DNA of 64,000 nt. It comes from Phallus indusiatus (taxonomy: Eukaryota > Basidiomycota > Agaricomycetes > Phallales > Phallaceae). Shown in pieces: positions 25,006 through 36,594 of this stretch. A model generated the notes under the pieces. The model searched no databases. It saw only the letters and a list, made by a program, of their open reading frames with translations, and was not told the DNA's origin. Numbering within the stretch: the stretch's first letter is position 1; each line of letters starts with the position of its first letter. The position numbers and the translations under genes are program-made. The DNA is taken from the NCBI GenBank assembly GCA_027605045.1, contig JAQFWX010000167.1, positions 1 to 64,000 on the forward strand, given 5' to 3'.

Positions 25006-28000
25006 TCAGCCTTTTCCGGTGTACTTTTGTCTAGCATAATCGCCCCATAATGTTTTCAACAAAGCTTTCTGCTCAACGTCCAGATTTTGTATCATTAAAG
25101 TGTCCCGGCCGTGTTCTCCGGTCATGGCGCAAAGGGCAAATAATCCTGGTTGTAGTTCCTTCCTGACCTGCACAGAGATATATGTCAAAGGATCGGATAT
25201 GGCCTCCAAGTATGCCAGCAAAACGTATGGGGCATGTCTTGCGAACGATCTAGCCAACGACGTGGCTTTAGGCAATTCAGAACCGCCACGAGATCGAACG
25301 GACGTCTTTGTATTAAAAGATGTCAGAAGTCGTGCCAGTGCTGTCCCGTCCGAGGCACGAAAAGATTCGGATGGATTGACCCAACGAGGATACGTGTCAG
25401 CTATGAAGCGATATTGTTTGGTACCCAAATGAGGTCGGGTTGTGCGTAATAACAATATCAGTCGGCGTAGAATCTTGGATATGTGGGGAAGGAAGGAGTT
25501 CAGGAGGTCGTGTCTTAAACGAACGAGGTCATCTAGTAAAGAGACGATCGCATGGAATATTGAATAAGACGTGTGGTCATCATGGTCATGGTATCCATCC
25601 GTCAATGAATGTGTGATATTCAGTATCTCCCCGACGTCCAGGGACTTTAATGCCACAGCCTGGAACCAGTGTTATTCTTTTATGAGAAGCCGTTCGGGAG
25701 TTAGACTCACGCGTTCTGAACACTGGAAACGCAATAACTCGAAGATTTTGCTTATTGTCGAAGCAGACAATTGGGTGGTATCAGTGTTAGACAAAAGCCG
25801 AAGACACCGAGACGCAAAGGCTGAAGATATCTTGAACGATTCTATAACATATCTCATAATGAAATTTCAAATCTAAACATTTTTATACTGGTACACACTT
25901 TCTGGCGCATCTTTGAGAAACAAGATGGACGCATGTAAGGCCGCCGTCAGCATGGTCATTGTTGTCTCCTTTTCTAGGTATTCTCCGAGAATGTCCAAAA
26001 GATCTTCATACCGGTTCAATTCTAGTTCTTTGCAGAATCGGCTTAGAGGCTCATCACATGCTGAGAGCATAGTTAATTCAAATCTATAGAGAGACTGGAA
26101 CAGACTCACCTTGCGAAGTAGTTTTCTGACTAACGAGTAGATAACCAGCGACAATTTCTGTAAGCATGGATTCCTCGGTTCCGTTGAACAATTTACTTTG
26201 AAATAGCATTATGGACAAAATGTCCGGGTATAAATTTTGGGAATCAAGATTCGCGGTATGCAACGACATCGCACGTCGAAATAATGTATTACAGATACTT
26301 CTTGAGTTGATGGGTCTCAACGGACCTGTGATGCCGAATTTAACAGCGAAAGGAAAGGTGTGCGCGTTATACTCACCGCTTGAATTCCATACACATAAAG
26401 ACAAAAATGCTTTCCAGCCTTTTACTATTGTATGAATACGGGATTGAAGCGCATTCTCCTCCAAAAACCGTCTACTAACGCTTTCAAGGAGACGTCCCAG
26501 CCGAGCCTGCATCTCATGTATCAGCAAAAGTGTAGGTTCGGACAATCTGAAAGAATAAATGTCAATTGAGAATAGTCTGATTCAATGAATAGCATACCCG
26601 GTTCTTGTACTGTAGTTTACAATGGAATCGATGACAAGTATTACTCGCGAAGGAATGAAGGTATCACTCAGGTTTTGTCCGGTTTTTAATTCGCTATTCA
26701 GTACCATACGAAGAATGACATCAAGGGATGAGCCTTCGCCTTTGGCTGCATTCTGTAGTATTAATCTACAATAATAAGGTATTATTCAGACTTTGAGACA
26801 TGTCGATCGACACACTTTAACAAAGCCGTCTGTATTCCTTCAGAGCTTGCATAGAATTGAGAATTTTCTTGAGATTGCTCCTTGAAGATATACTCAACCC
26901 ATGACGGATCAGATGCCTAAAACAGTCAAAATCACCAACATTGGAAACAACAGCGTATCTTACTATTTCTGCGATCAACTTTGAGGGCTGCTCATTCCAG
27001 CATTTAGACAGAAAGTCGCGAAAGGCTATGTAAATTTCCGCCCCAGAATTCTGTGAATTTCTCAGACTGATGAAAATATCGGCATTCAGAGCTTTTGTAA
27101 TGAGATCATCTTTTGATTTTTTCGAAAGGTAATTGGGAGGAAACCGGATTAGACGCCTGTATATATCGGCGGCACGCTTGAGGTCCTCATGGGAGCATTG
27201 CATACACCGCTTCAATTCGGCTGCACCCAGATCTGGTCGAATCGGCGTTTTCTTCGAAGCAAGAACCGACGTTTCCTCTTCTAATACACCTTGCAACGCC
27301 GCTGAATAGTTGTTGGTAAATGAGGTTATAAAACCCTATAGCAAAACCTCTCACTTTTTAGATTTGGCATTTCCCAAAAAAAAGCATTTTGGAATAGTCG
27401 ATCAACAATGACGCCCATAAACAACTGGTCCTCCGCTTTAGGCTCTTTGTCTGCTTGACGTATAAGTAGTCGTAATAATCTTCCAAGCTGTGCTTGGGAC
27501 GCAAAGGCACTGTGATATAATTGAAATTAGTCCTTTCGAATTAACGAAAAAAACTCACTCTACAAATGGAAGATATTCTTCTAATAAGAACGCCACTAAG
27601 ACACGAGTCACATACGAAGAATGATAACAGAACTCGTTTCCGTCGGACATGGTGCTTTCAAAGTTCGCATGCGTCTCGATGTAGTCCAATACGGTATCTA
27701 GGTGCTTAGTCTCCTTGCTTTGTTCGGAGATGTTACCGATGCTTGCATAAATACACCAACGTCCCTAAAAGTCTTTTTAGGACAGTGAGAAGAAGCAACA
27801 AACAATGCGAACTTACTAATTCAAGTTGAACTTCCGGCATCGTGACTTGCTTCATAAAGGTACTCATAGCACCGGCGTGGTTCAACAATGTTCGAGCCTT
27901 CGTACCGACGTCATGATCATATTGAACGAATAGGGTATACGACAACTGTAGGAGGGAGCCGAAGAAACATTGATCAGGCCAGTTCATTGATGTATCCATG

Positions 28001-30039
28001 GACTTCCTTTTTTTAGACGAAGTTCCAGAGGAATGATTCTTCAAAAAAGAAAATAATTGCTCCAAGGCAATTGCTATACAGTCGTCCAACGCGATAAGAC
28101 ATGCAGACAATGCTTGGATATTCCTACGTGAGAGGGCTTCTAGGATACTGGAGTTTATACAAACTTCCATGAAGAATGCGACGGCTTCCATGTCAACACG
28201 TCTTTCGGTTGAGTCAAAACCCGCACTCTCTGAGATTTTTCGGCGTTTAGCGGCGGGAGCGGTCCAAGAATATCCTTCGATGCGGTTTTTCAAAACACTC
28301 CCAATGTTCTCGATTATCGACCCAGCCTGACCCGGGGAAGTATAGGTCATAAGGGCACCTCTGAGTTCATCCAGAAACGCGAAAGAAATTAACGGAGAAT
28401 GAAAGCATGCTTTGTAGACATTTTGCGGAGTCATATCTGATGTTAATGAAAATGCATCTTTCAGAGCATCCTGAAGTATTTCCGTGAAAACGTGCCATGT
28501 CCTTGTTTTGGAATAGAAGGATAATATCTGCTTCCAAAAGAGAAGAGCATCATCAAGAACTTGAGGAGAAGTCTTTTCGAAAAGAAATTCATTACTAGTA
28601 CAAATTATGATTATTGAAGGCTCACCAAGGCAACCCGTCCTAGAACCTGTGGCAATACGGGATCGACTAATTCCGGCTCTATACGATACAAAAAGCAGAA
28701 AACGCTTAAAGCATGCTGCAACATAGGCACTTGGGTTTCTAAGGATCCATCAGAAAGACAACCGCAAAAACAAGTTCAGATAAACGAACCATCCCAAGGG
28801 CAGCCCATCAACAACAAAGCCCGTTGTCGCAAATCGCAAAGTTGCGACCTCCACTCAGTTCCGTTCTTAATCGTGGCAATGTCTTCCTTCTCCGCAACCG
28901 CGAGTACTTCAATAATAACACTCCAAAGCTGACTTTGATCCTCCAAATCTTCAAGGCCCTTGAGATACTGTATTATTTGAATCGCAGAGTTTGTCCCCAT
29001 TTCAGCCAGACGTTCTTGAACCTGCATGGCACTTAGTGACGGAGGAAACAGAGCGAGCTGGTGTTGACGATGACTCGTAAAATGGTCTTTGTAAAGACGA
29101 GGCAAGACTTTCAGCAAACACCGTCTAAATGTCTGCTCGGATTTCCACTCATTGTTGAGAAAGACAAGCGAAAGCAGACACAGGGTGCTTTGCTTCGAAT
29201 CCAACGTCGATTTTAGGCTTTCCAAATTGAAGAGAATATGTCTACCGATTTGGTACAATTCTTCAACGGAAACACCCTCTGTGTCAGACTGCAAAGCAAA
29301 CAGCCATTCCTTAATATACTGTGAAAACGCAGAGAATATCTAAAATTGGATATGAGAACATTATTGAAATTGAAGAGAGACGTAGTCAGACCTTTTTCTT
29401 TTGGTTTGCAGAGGCTATGGCAAAATTATGGCGGAAAGAACTCCAAACCAAAATAATCGTTTCTATCACGTGGGAGTCGAAAGAATGTTGTAAGGTCTCT
29501 GTTATTAGGGAAACGGAGGCCCAGAATAGATCCGACAAGGTATCCAAATTATGTGTAGACCGCGGCCACAATATTGTTAAAGAACGAATGACTTGAGAGA
29601 AAAGCGTTTTCACAGACTCTAGCGAAAGGGAGCGGTATGAGAGAAAAATTGCAAGCAGAGAAGGTGCAATTGTAAAACGCGAAACAATTGGTGCTAATGG
29701 CGTGTCTCCAGGATCAGAGAGCACATCTGCCAGTAGTTCCCAATATTGTGGATTCAAGATAGGTTCAACTTCAGAGCTTTTCGTATAAAGAAACAATGAA
29801 AATGTATTGACATAAAAGGCGTAGCGCACTTACCTTTTGACTCTAGTAAGCTGAGGTAATAGCCATTCTAGGATAATGCCAGCCTTCCTGGGTATTCGGG
29901 TCGCGCTATCTTTCCAGGCTGCTTTTGCAATGAACAGCTTAGTCGGCCAATCTTCATGCGGAGGATCTGATGGTGCTTTTAAGGCTCTGACAAAAGAATG
30001 GGCAGAAGCTAATGCCTCGTCCATGACGCATGAATGCAT
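25006..30039 (-). CDS. URB2: nucleolar pre-rRNA processing protein Urb2/Npa2
   Basis: Large helical-repeat protein of the earliest 60S pre-ribosomes, acting in the nucleolus in 27S pre-rRNA processing. The N-terminus has AHSFVRALKAPSDPP and AGIILEWLLPQLTR, typical of fungal Urb2. Roughly 1,400 residues of leucine-rich helices follow in many exons. The C-terminal Urb2 domain shows ATSLARSFARHAPYVLLAYL, VQVRKELQPGLFALCAMTGE and LLKTLWGDYARQKYTGKG, ending at the stop at 25,006. The start is the ATG at 30,039, or the in-frame ATG at 30,024 (MDEALASAHSF). A potential nuclear localisation signal (AAKRRKISES) lies near 28,250. The family diverges fast, so the middle is assigned by position. Ends are secure. 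Confidence 0.85.
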
Positions 30040-30439
30040 GAACCCTGGAATCGACTTTCCAGCTCAAAGCAAAAAAGGTATACTCGGCATCGCTCGGCAA
30101 AACATCGGCTAGTAGATCAAATTCCCCTTCCTCTTTTAACACCTTGGTGCGCAACTCCTTCAAAGATGCAAAGCCGATATCTTGTTCGCATTTCCTGAGT
30201 GTAAACTCATGAACCACTTTTAACGAACTCTTGCACCAGGAAGTATGTACAATAAAAAGATACAGTATTAGACTTTGATTAGACTTTGGAATAAAGTGCT
30301 ATCTTACTCAGTTAATTCGAGCGTTTTGTTTCAGAAAGAACTATTCCTTGGTGTTGTATGGAATAATTTGACAGAGCGCGCAAAAAGTCTAATTATTTTG
30401 TTCATCATGGGTAATGTATGTACATATATGCCGCACAAA
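30040..30439. other. intergenic with an open frame upstream of URB2
   Basis: An 87-codon open frame (29,954-30,217, minus) overlaps the URB2 start in another frame (VVHEFTLRKCEQDIGFASL). It lacks a proper ATG and is not recognised. It could be an unassigned 5' exon or chance. The rest is AT-rich spacer between URB2 and the MFS transporter stop codon. Confidence 0.35.
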
Positions 30440-31910
30440 TCAAATTTTGGCCAACTTGAATCCTACTTTTTTCGTCCTTGTAATAAAACACAACATGCCA
30501 CCCAAAATCAAAACAAAGCCGCTAAAAAACCACGTCCCAATGTAGGCTTTAGCACCAGTATGATCACGTTGTCCTCTGCTTAAAATTGCGCCTCCAATGG
30601 GATTGCCGACTAAAGCAAAAAACGAAGCTATGGTGTATGCCATCCCGACTCGAGTACCGATGTGATCCGGGCGGGGAGTGAGATGAGCGATTATAGCGGG
30701 TGGTAAGGAAATCATACTGCCGGATATGAATCCGTACAGAATTCCCAGTGCAATGAGAGAACCAGAGGTGGTGGCTACGGACCAAAGAATGGCAATAACA
30801 CCCGCAAGGATGATTGAAGGTGTCATGATATTGAGTCCTCCAGTTCTAGATGAATAATTTGTGTTTGATAAAGCTGATATCGGATTACTGAAATGCAACG
30901 TACTTGTCAGCCAAGTAATTCGGTCCTGTACGGCCAATAAGACTACAGGCGTTCATTATGGGTAATAACCATTTCGCAAGATTCGCTTTTACATGGATTA
31001 CCCCCGCATAGCTTTCGACGTAGTAGTAAGGGATGTAGCTACCCATCAACATCATCGCGAAGGCGCCCACGAAGGACGTATATGCGGCTTCACGGAGGGC
31101 AGCAACTTCCCAGAATGGTCCTTGTTTGCGTGGCGGCAGACGTAAACGAATAACAGCAATACAAATTGCGAGAGAGGCTAGCATAATGAAGCCGAGAATA
31201 CGCATAGACCAGCCGAAACCGACATGACTTAGGAGATTAGAGAAGATGATAGGGTAAACGATTCCAGCTGAAAGTGAAAACTTAAGACAATATTTGATTT
31301 GGTGAGTTTTGTTCTCACCTAGGCTGCTCCCGGTCGCTGCAACTCCGAATGCCGTCATTCTGTTGTGACGGAAAAACTGACCCAGCACCGTTGGACAAGG
31401 GTACCATAGAAATCCAGCACCCAGCCCTACGCAGACACCCTGAGAGAGAAATAGCTGCCAATATTTGGTGCTAATCGAGGCCATCATCATACCGAATACC
31501 TGGAAAAACGTTCCAATGAAAAGCTGAGTATGCAGATAACCGGCATCGACAAGACGGCCGCAGGGTGCGCCTATGATCATTAAGAGGAATGTTTGTATGC
31601 CTCCAATCCAAGAGATTGTTGACGGTGAAGAACCGGGGAGTAGAGTTGTTGTATAGTAGTCTTGAAAAACTCCAAACGAATTGAGGAGACCCCTACGGGG
31701 AGTGAGATACCGAAAAACCACGCGTGCCGAGAGTAAAACACTTGCCATGTGTTGAAAAAAATCATCCATGAAGCAAGAACTTGCAACCAAGCTACCAGTC
31801 CACCATCCGGAGGAGCATCTTCTTTCTCAACGACGAGTATGTCCTGCAAATCTTTCTCCGAGGAGGATTGAGCTACTGAAACCTTTTCGTGGATTGTCGG
31901 TGAGGTTTCT
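30440..31910 (-). pseudogene. MCH/MCT-type MFS transporter, 5' end split off by a retrotransposon
   Basis: Twelve-helix major facilitator of the monocarboxylate/riboflavin (MCH) branch, expected in the plasma membrane. The signature APPDGGLVAWLQVLASW opens helix 1. It continues GLLNSFGVFQDYYTTTLLPG, PSTISWIGGIQTFLLMIIGA, SQGVCVGLGAGFLWYP, SLIGRTGPNYLADK and ISLPPAIIAHLTPRPDHIGT, ending at the stop at 30,440. The first intron is GC-AG (31,745 to 31,693), which restores NTWGLLNSFGVF. Coding sequence is open up to the LTR at 31,911. The missing first codons (MSTMQSE) lie at 41,015-41,034 beyond the element. The body shows no internal stop, so the damage is confined to the insertion. An LTR-borne ATG at 31,972 is in frame. 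Confidence 0.85.
31906..31910. repeat. target-site duplication TTTCT, left copy
   Basis: The five bases before the 5' LTR are repeated directly after the 3' LTR at 41,010-41,014, as expected for Ty3/gypsy integration. Confidence 0.9.
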
Positions 31911-32174
31911 TGTAACGGTTCCGCTATGAGCAGCGGACTACTATTAACCATAGTACATATTCGTATATACATACAATTGTATGCAGACGATCGTCGTCTG
32001 CACAAGTACCTAGTATTATGTAACGTACATAGGCGCCGTCACACCAGTAAATACCGCGTAACGGTAAAGGCGCCGGCAGCCTTTCTTACCTGCACTTGCA
32101 AATATACAGCTTTACACTGTTTGTTGTGAGTCCGTAAGAACCGGGCTAATCGTAAACTGTAACGAAACGTTACA
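31911..32174 (+). repeat. 5' LTR of the Ty3/gypsy element
   Basis: 264 bp, ends TGTAAC and GTTACA (inverted). It contains a perfect 9-bp hairpin TGCAGACGA-tcg-TCGTCTGCA at 31,982-32,002 and two GGCGCC blocks. In antisense it offers ATG codons at 31,972 and 31,951 in frame with the MFS transporter. Confidence 0.95.
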
Positions 32175-32251
32175 TCTTTTTTAACACCTAAACGGCGTTA
32201 CAATTTCCAAAATACGCCAATCGTATTTGCTAGTTTATAGTGAGAGAGGAT

Positions 32252-32818
32252 ATGCCTCCTAAAAGCAACAAGAAGTCAAAAAAGAACGTAGGCGAACCAC
32301 CACCTACCGAAGGCGGTCCATCCACATCTGCACGAGCAGGTGATACTGTTGTGATAGACGCAGCATTGTTTGAAACACTAGTCGCGGACCACGCGAATCG
32401 ATCTAGACAAGGATCGAGACAGGGATCGAGACAAGCTTCACCAGCGCGGAGCGAATCAGGTGAATCAGTGAAATCAACCAGATCTCATAAGTCCAACCTC
32501 GGAAAAGACGAGGTAGTCCTACCACGTAAGATGATTGAGGACGCAAAAAGGATGATCCATGACCTCGTAAGAGGTGATACACCGGGACAAGACGTCGGTG
32601 ATATGTTAGTACGACTAGATGCAGCCGTAATACCCGATGAAGAAGAACCGTGGACAACGGTGAAAGGGAAAGGTCGTGCACGAGACGACAATAGAACCAG
32701 CACGACAATACTGGCTCCAGTAATGGACAACGCGCAGGCGACGGTCAAGACAATGGCAAACACGCCAGCATTGCCAGCGACGCCCAGAGCTCCATCGGCA
32801 GCACCGACCCCGGTATAA
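32252..32818 (+). CDS. retrotransposon gag, N-terminal part (frame broken)
   Basis: Starts at the ATG at 32,252 (MPPKSNKKSKKNVGEPPPTE). It is a basic, Ser/Arg-rich segment with SRQGSRQGSRQASP repeats, then PWTTVKGKGRARDD. It stops at 32,818 right after a run of four C (32,808-32,811). The adjacent frame continues without stop (GITRQPTQQYAVHAE) into 32,869-33,228, so the stop most likely comes from one lost base in the C run. It is probably the first part of a single gag protein. Confidence 0.7.
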   Translation: MPPKSNKKSKKNVGEPPPTEGGPSTSARAGDTVVIDAALFETLVADHANRSRQGSRQGSRQASPARSESGESVKSTRSHKSNLGKDEVVLPRKMIEDAKRMIHDLVRGDTPGQDVGDMLVRLDAAVIPDEEEPWTTVKGKGRARDDNRTSTTILAPVMDNAQATVKTMANTPALPATPRAPSAAPTPV

Positions 32819-35749
32819 CACGTCAACCCACACAACAGTACGCGGTACACGCGGAAACACTACATTCAGTGTTACAGGACCTACCTTCTGCACAACCAGC
32901 AGCGACCAGCACGCCCATCAGACCCACGCGAGCAGCAGATGACGCAGCCGCAGAGATAGAGAGAGGACGAGCTGAGCTGGACAGATCACGTCGAAACAGC
33001 CGACGTACCCCACCAGAGTTCGTGGCAACTCGTGACTACCTGGAAGATCAATCTACCAGACGAGTCAACGCGGGTCAAGGACCGCGTGATAAGAGTAATC
33101 CTTCAGCTGCAGAGCTGGAAGAGTCAGCGAAAGACCTGGAAAGGATGGCCGCTGAGGCAGCACAACTGGCACGGGAAAACGTTCGAAGCATTAGACAAAC
33201 GCACAACTGCGTTACAAGGGAAGGTTAGTAGGCAAGAACCGTATGTCGACATGCAGGAAGACCTGCAGGAAGTGCGAGCAGCACGCACTGAACTGGCTAA
33301 AAGCAACCGAGAAATGGAAGCTGGCCAACGACCTGGCATCATCTTTGAGCAAGACCTCCCTAATCGCTCGGCGCCCGCTCAGACTGCAGCGCAACCAGGA
33401 CCGTCAACAGTACATCCTGGTCCACCAACAAACGCCGGTCAAGCACACGCTCCTGCAACGTCCCCGACAACCAGAGCACCGGTTGTACCCAGAAGAAGAG
33501 CAACATCTGCCAGGGATCAGTACGAGCAAATGAGAGAAGACCTCCGAGATATACCGGAGAGTAACGCTGGGCCCTTCATGCCCAAATACTATGATGACGA
33601 GGACTCGTCAGACGACGAAGAAGAAGCGTATGATCGCGGATACTTCGAACGTGAAATGAGGGAAACCCCATTTGACGACCGAGAAGATAGACATAAACCC
33701 ACGAAGAGGTTTAGAAGAGTTCGGGAAGACGAGGGGATAATTGTCATGGTGCAAGAAGCACTAGAGGAGTGCAAGGATGTAGTAGTATCAGCGTCCCCAC
33801 TTGCGAAAGCGGGTGCAAAGATGCCATTATCCGTTATGTATAGCGGATCATCAAAGCCTGAAGACTTTGAGAAGTTCGTGACCTCTATCCTCAGATGGTT
33901 GAGGCTAAATAACCTACTCGGCGCAGCGTACGTCGAAGCACATATAGCCGTAGTCGGTATGCGACTAGATGGAGAGGCACACGAATGGTTCGTGGAGCAC
34001 GTAGAACGAGGAGGTCGTTCAACCAAGGGTTGGGACTTGGTAAGACTGTTCCGAAGGATGCACAATATGTTCTTGTCACCTACAAGCAAGAACCAGTCTG
34101 CACATAACTTCGATCACGCGAAGCAAGGTGCAAGGAGTGTACACCGGTACATGAGTGAACTGTTGAAATTCGCAGCACGTCTAGTCCATCCACCGGACAG
34201 ATACACCTTCAAACGAAAGTTCTTAGAAGGACTTGATGAGAGAATTCGCAGTGAAGTCACCAAGAGGGGATTCCTGGCCGAAAACTCATCAATTCGACGG
34301 CTGTACATAGCCGCGAACGACATAGAGCAAGCATGGGACTATAATAAGTCAATACTAGCTCAACGTCAGACACCCGTAAAATCAACGGGTACCCACTCAA
34401 GCTTGGCCAGACAAGCTCAAGAGAACAACTACCGCGCTAAAATCAAACCAAGCGGTATACCCACGAGGACTATTCCCCGTACGACCACAACTAGCAACGC
34501 GCTAGCTGTAAGACCAGCGACGAGCAGTGCGATTAAGCCGGCGAGAGTGTCGACTACCACGACAACTCGACCAGTCAGCTCAGGAACGCAAGCCCGAAGC
34601 AGTAGCACTGTACTGAAGTGCTATGAATGTGGACAGACTGGCCACCTAAGACCACAATGCCCTAGAAAGGGACAGGTACGTGCCAACGTAATGCACGTTG
34701 AGGAGGAAGATGAAGACGATGCGGACGAGCTGCTCGACGCAATTATAGAGGAAGAAACGGGAGTTAACATACTAGAGGTGGAGGAATCCCCACAGTATGA
34801 TGACGCTGAACAAGGTCAAGACACCGCGGAAGCAGCGGACTACGGGGGAGGGGACCACTATGAGTGGGACGAGAATGAAGACGCAGTAGGCGCATACATG
34901 ATGGTGATAACCGAAGATCACGGTTATGATGAAAGAAGACTACTTGTTATCAAACAAGGCTCGTCCACCATTGGGACGATTAAGTCACAGGAAGAACCCC
35001 TGTATGACCACACGATGAGACCTAAGTCAAGGGCTCCAAAGCGTGATAAAGAATCAATAAGACCTCTAGAGGGTTACTGGCTCGTAAACGGCCAATTAGC
35101 GCATTGTTTGATTGACAGTGGATGTCAAGGCATGATAATGTCACCATCATTCTCGCTCACGACTGGAGCGAAGACATTCAAACTGGATAAGCCAGTATCA
35201 CTGCAGCTCGCAGTGAAAGGAAGTAAGTCCGTAATACAGTACGGAACGTATACCCGAATAGAATTTGGGGATATTAGTGTGTTAGAATACTTTGATATAG
35301 TCAATATTGACTACTACGACGTCATAATTGGCGTACCATTCCTGAAAAGGTATGACATCTGCCTGGACTTTGGCAACGGGATAATCACCCGGGATGGAGG
35401 AGTAATCACTCCAGTGGAACGGTTCACTGAAATACCTAACACCACGGACGAGCCCACCGAGTTAAGTGGAAGCTTAGCCATAGCATCAGCACGCCCCATA
35501 ACTACTACGTCTAACGCAGTAGCAGTGAGACGGAAGATCCGAGTACCGGAACTTAAGGATGAGAACCTACCCGCGCTACGCGAGTACTGGAAGGAGGAGT
35601 ACAGCGACTTATTCGGGCCAGTGCCGAATAGACTCCCTCCATTTAGGGATGTAAATCATCATATCCCATTAATAGAACCTAACAAGGTTATCCGGTACAG
35701 ACTACCGAAGTGCCCAGACGCCCTCAAGCCACTGCTGGCTGAAAAATAG
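32819..35749 (+). CDS. retrotransposon gag body, CCHC knuckle and aspartic protease
   Basis: Two frames joined at about 33,184, where one extra base shifts ELEESAKDLERMAAEAAQLA into EALDKRTTALQGKV. The remainder is open to 35,749. The capsid region holds MYSGSSKPEDFEKFVTSILR, GMRLDGEAHEWFVEHV and YTFKRKFLEGLDERIRSEV. The zinc knuckle is CYECGQTGHLRPQC (about 34,617-34,660), followed by an acidic stretch. The retropepsin active site is CLIDSGCQGM near 35,110, with a later DVIIGVPFLKRYDI. The frame ends at TAG after AAAAA (35,743-35,747), just before the RT begins in the -1 frame. Confidence 0.85.
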
Positions 35750-36594
35750 AGCGCTACACGCAAGCAGGTTGGTGGGAACCGACTGTCGCACAGCAAGCCA
35801 TCCCTATGCTATGCCTGTTTAAAAAGGCATTATCAGGACTACGCACGGTATTTGACCTGCGTCAGCAGAATGATAATACGTTGAAAGACGTGACCCCGTT
35901 TCCAGACCAGGAGACCATTCGCCAAGACGTGGCGAGACACAAGTATAGGTCGAAAATTGACCTAACGGAAGCTTACGAGCAAGTCAGAATTGCTCCGGAA
36001 GACGTGGATAAGACCACGTTCTCGACGATATATGGCACGTTTAAAAGCCATGTTATGCAACAAGGCGATTGCAACGCGCCTTCGACATTCCAGAGATTGA
36101 TGACCCATATATTCCGGGACCACATCGGAAGAAACATACACTCGTACATCGACGACGTGTTCGTCTACTCAATGACGATACAACAACACCAGGAACATCT
36201 GGAGATTGCCTTCTCGAGATTGAGGAAGGAACAACTTTACCTAAGTCAGAAGAAAGTTGACTTATACTCCAAACGATTGGAGTGCCTAGGACACATCATC
36301 GACGACGATGGTATCCACCCAGATATGGATAAGATGGATAAAATTCGCGATTGGAGAACCCCACGTACGTTCAACGACGTTCAGAAGTTCTTAGGGCTGG
36401 TGCAATATGTTGCCGCCTACCTTCCGGGAGTCGCTACTTACACTTCCCCATTGTCGGGATGTACCCACAACAACAGGCAATTCGAGTGGACACCGGCACT
36501 AGAACGCTGTTTCAACGCAATCAAAGCGTTGACGAAGAACGCCCAGTTCTTAAACCTATCAATCCTGATAGCGACGAGCCAATCTGGCTTGTAA
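35750..36594 (+). CDS. retrotransposon reverse transcriptase
   Basis: Continues in another frame directly after the gag-protease stop (IERYTQAGWWEPTVAQQAIP). RT motifs: FDLRQQNDNTLKDVTPFPDQ, KIDLTEAYEQVRI, HVMQQGDCNAPSTFQRLM and the catalytic YIDDVFVYS. The thumb and connection follow (LGHIIDDDGIHPDMDKM, FLGLVQYVAAYLPGVATYT). The frame fails near 36,543 in a C run, and RNase H resumes in the third frame. Active-site aspartates are intact, so only the frame is broken. Confidence 0.88.

Noticed and set aside
31926..32129. 67-codon open frame in the 5' LTR, repeated exactly at 40,761-40,964
   Set aside because: It lies entirely inside the LTR and is duplicated only because the LTRs are identical; no sign of a protein family.
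32485..32893. Minus-strand open frames of about 100-120 codons across the gag region
   Set aside because: Antisense shadows of the gag coding sequence with skewed codon composition; no motif.
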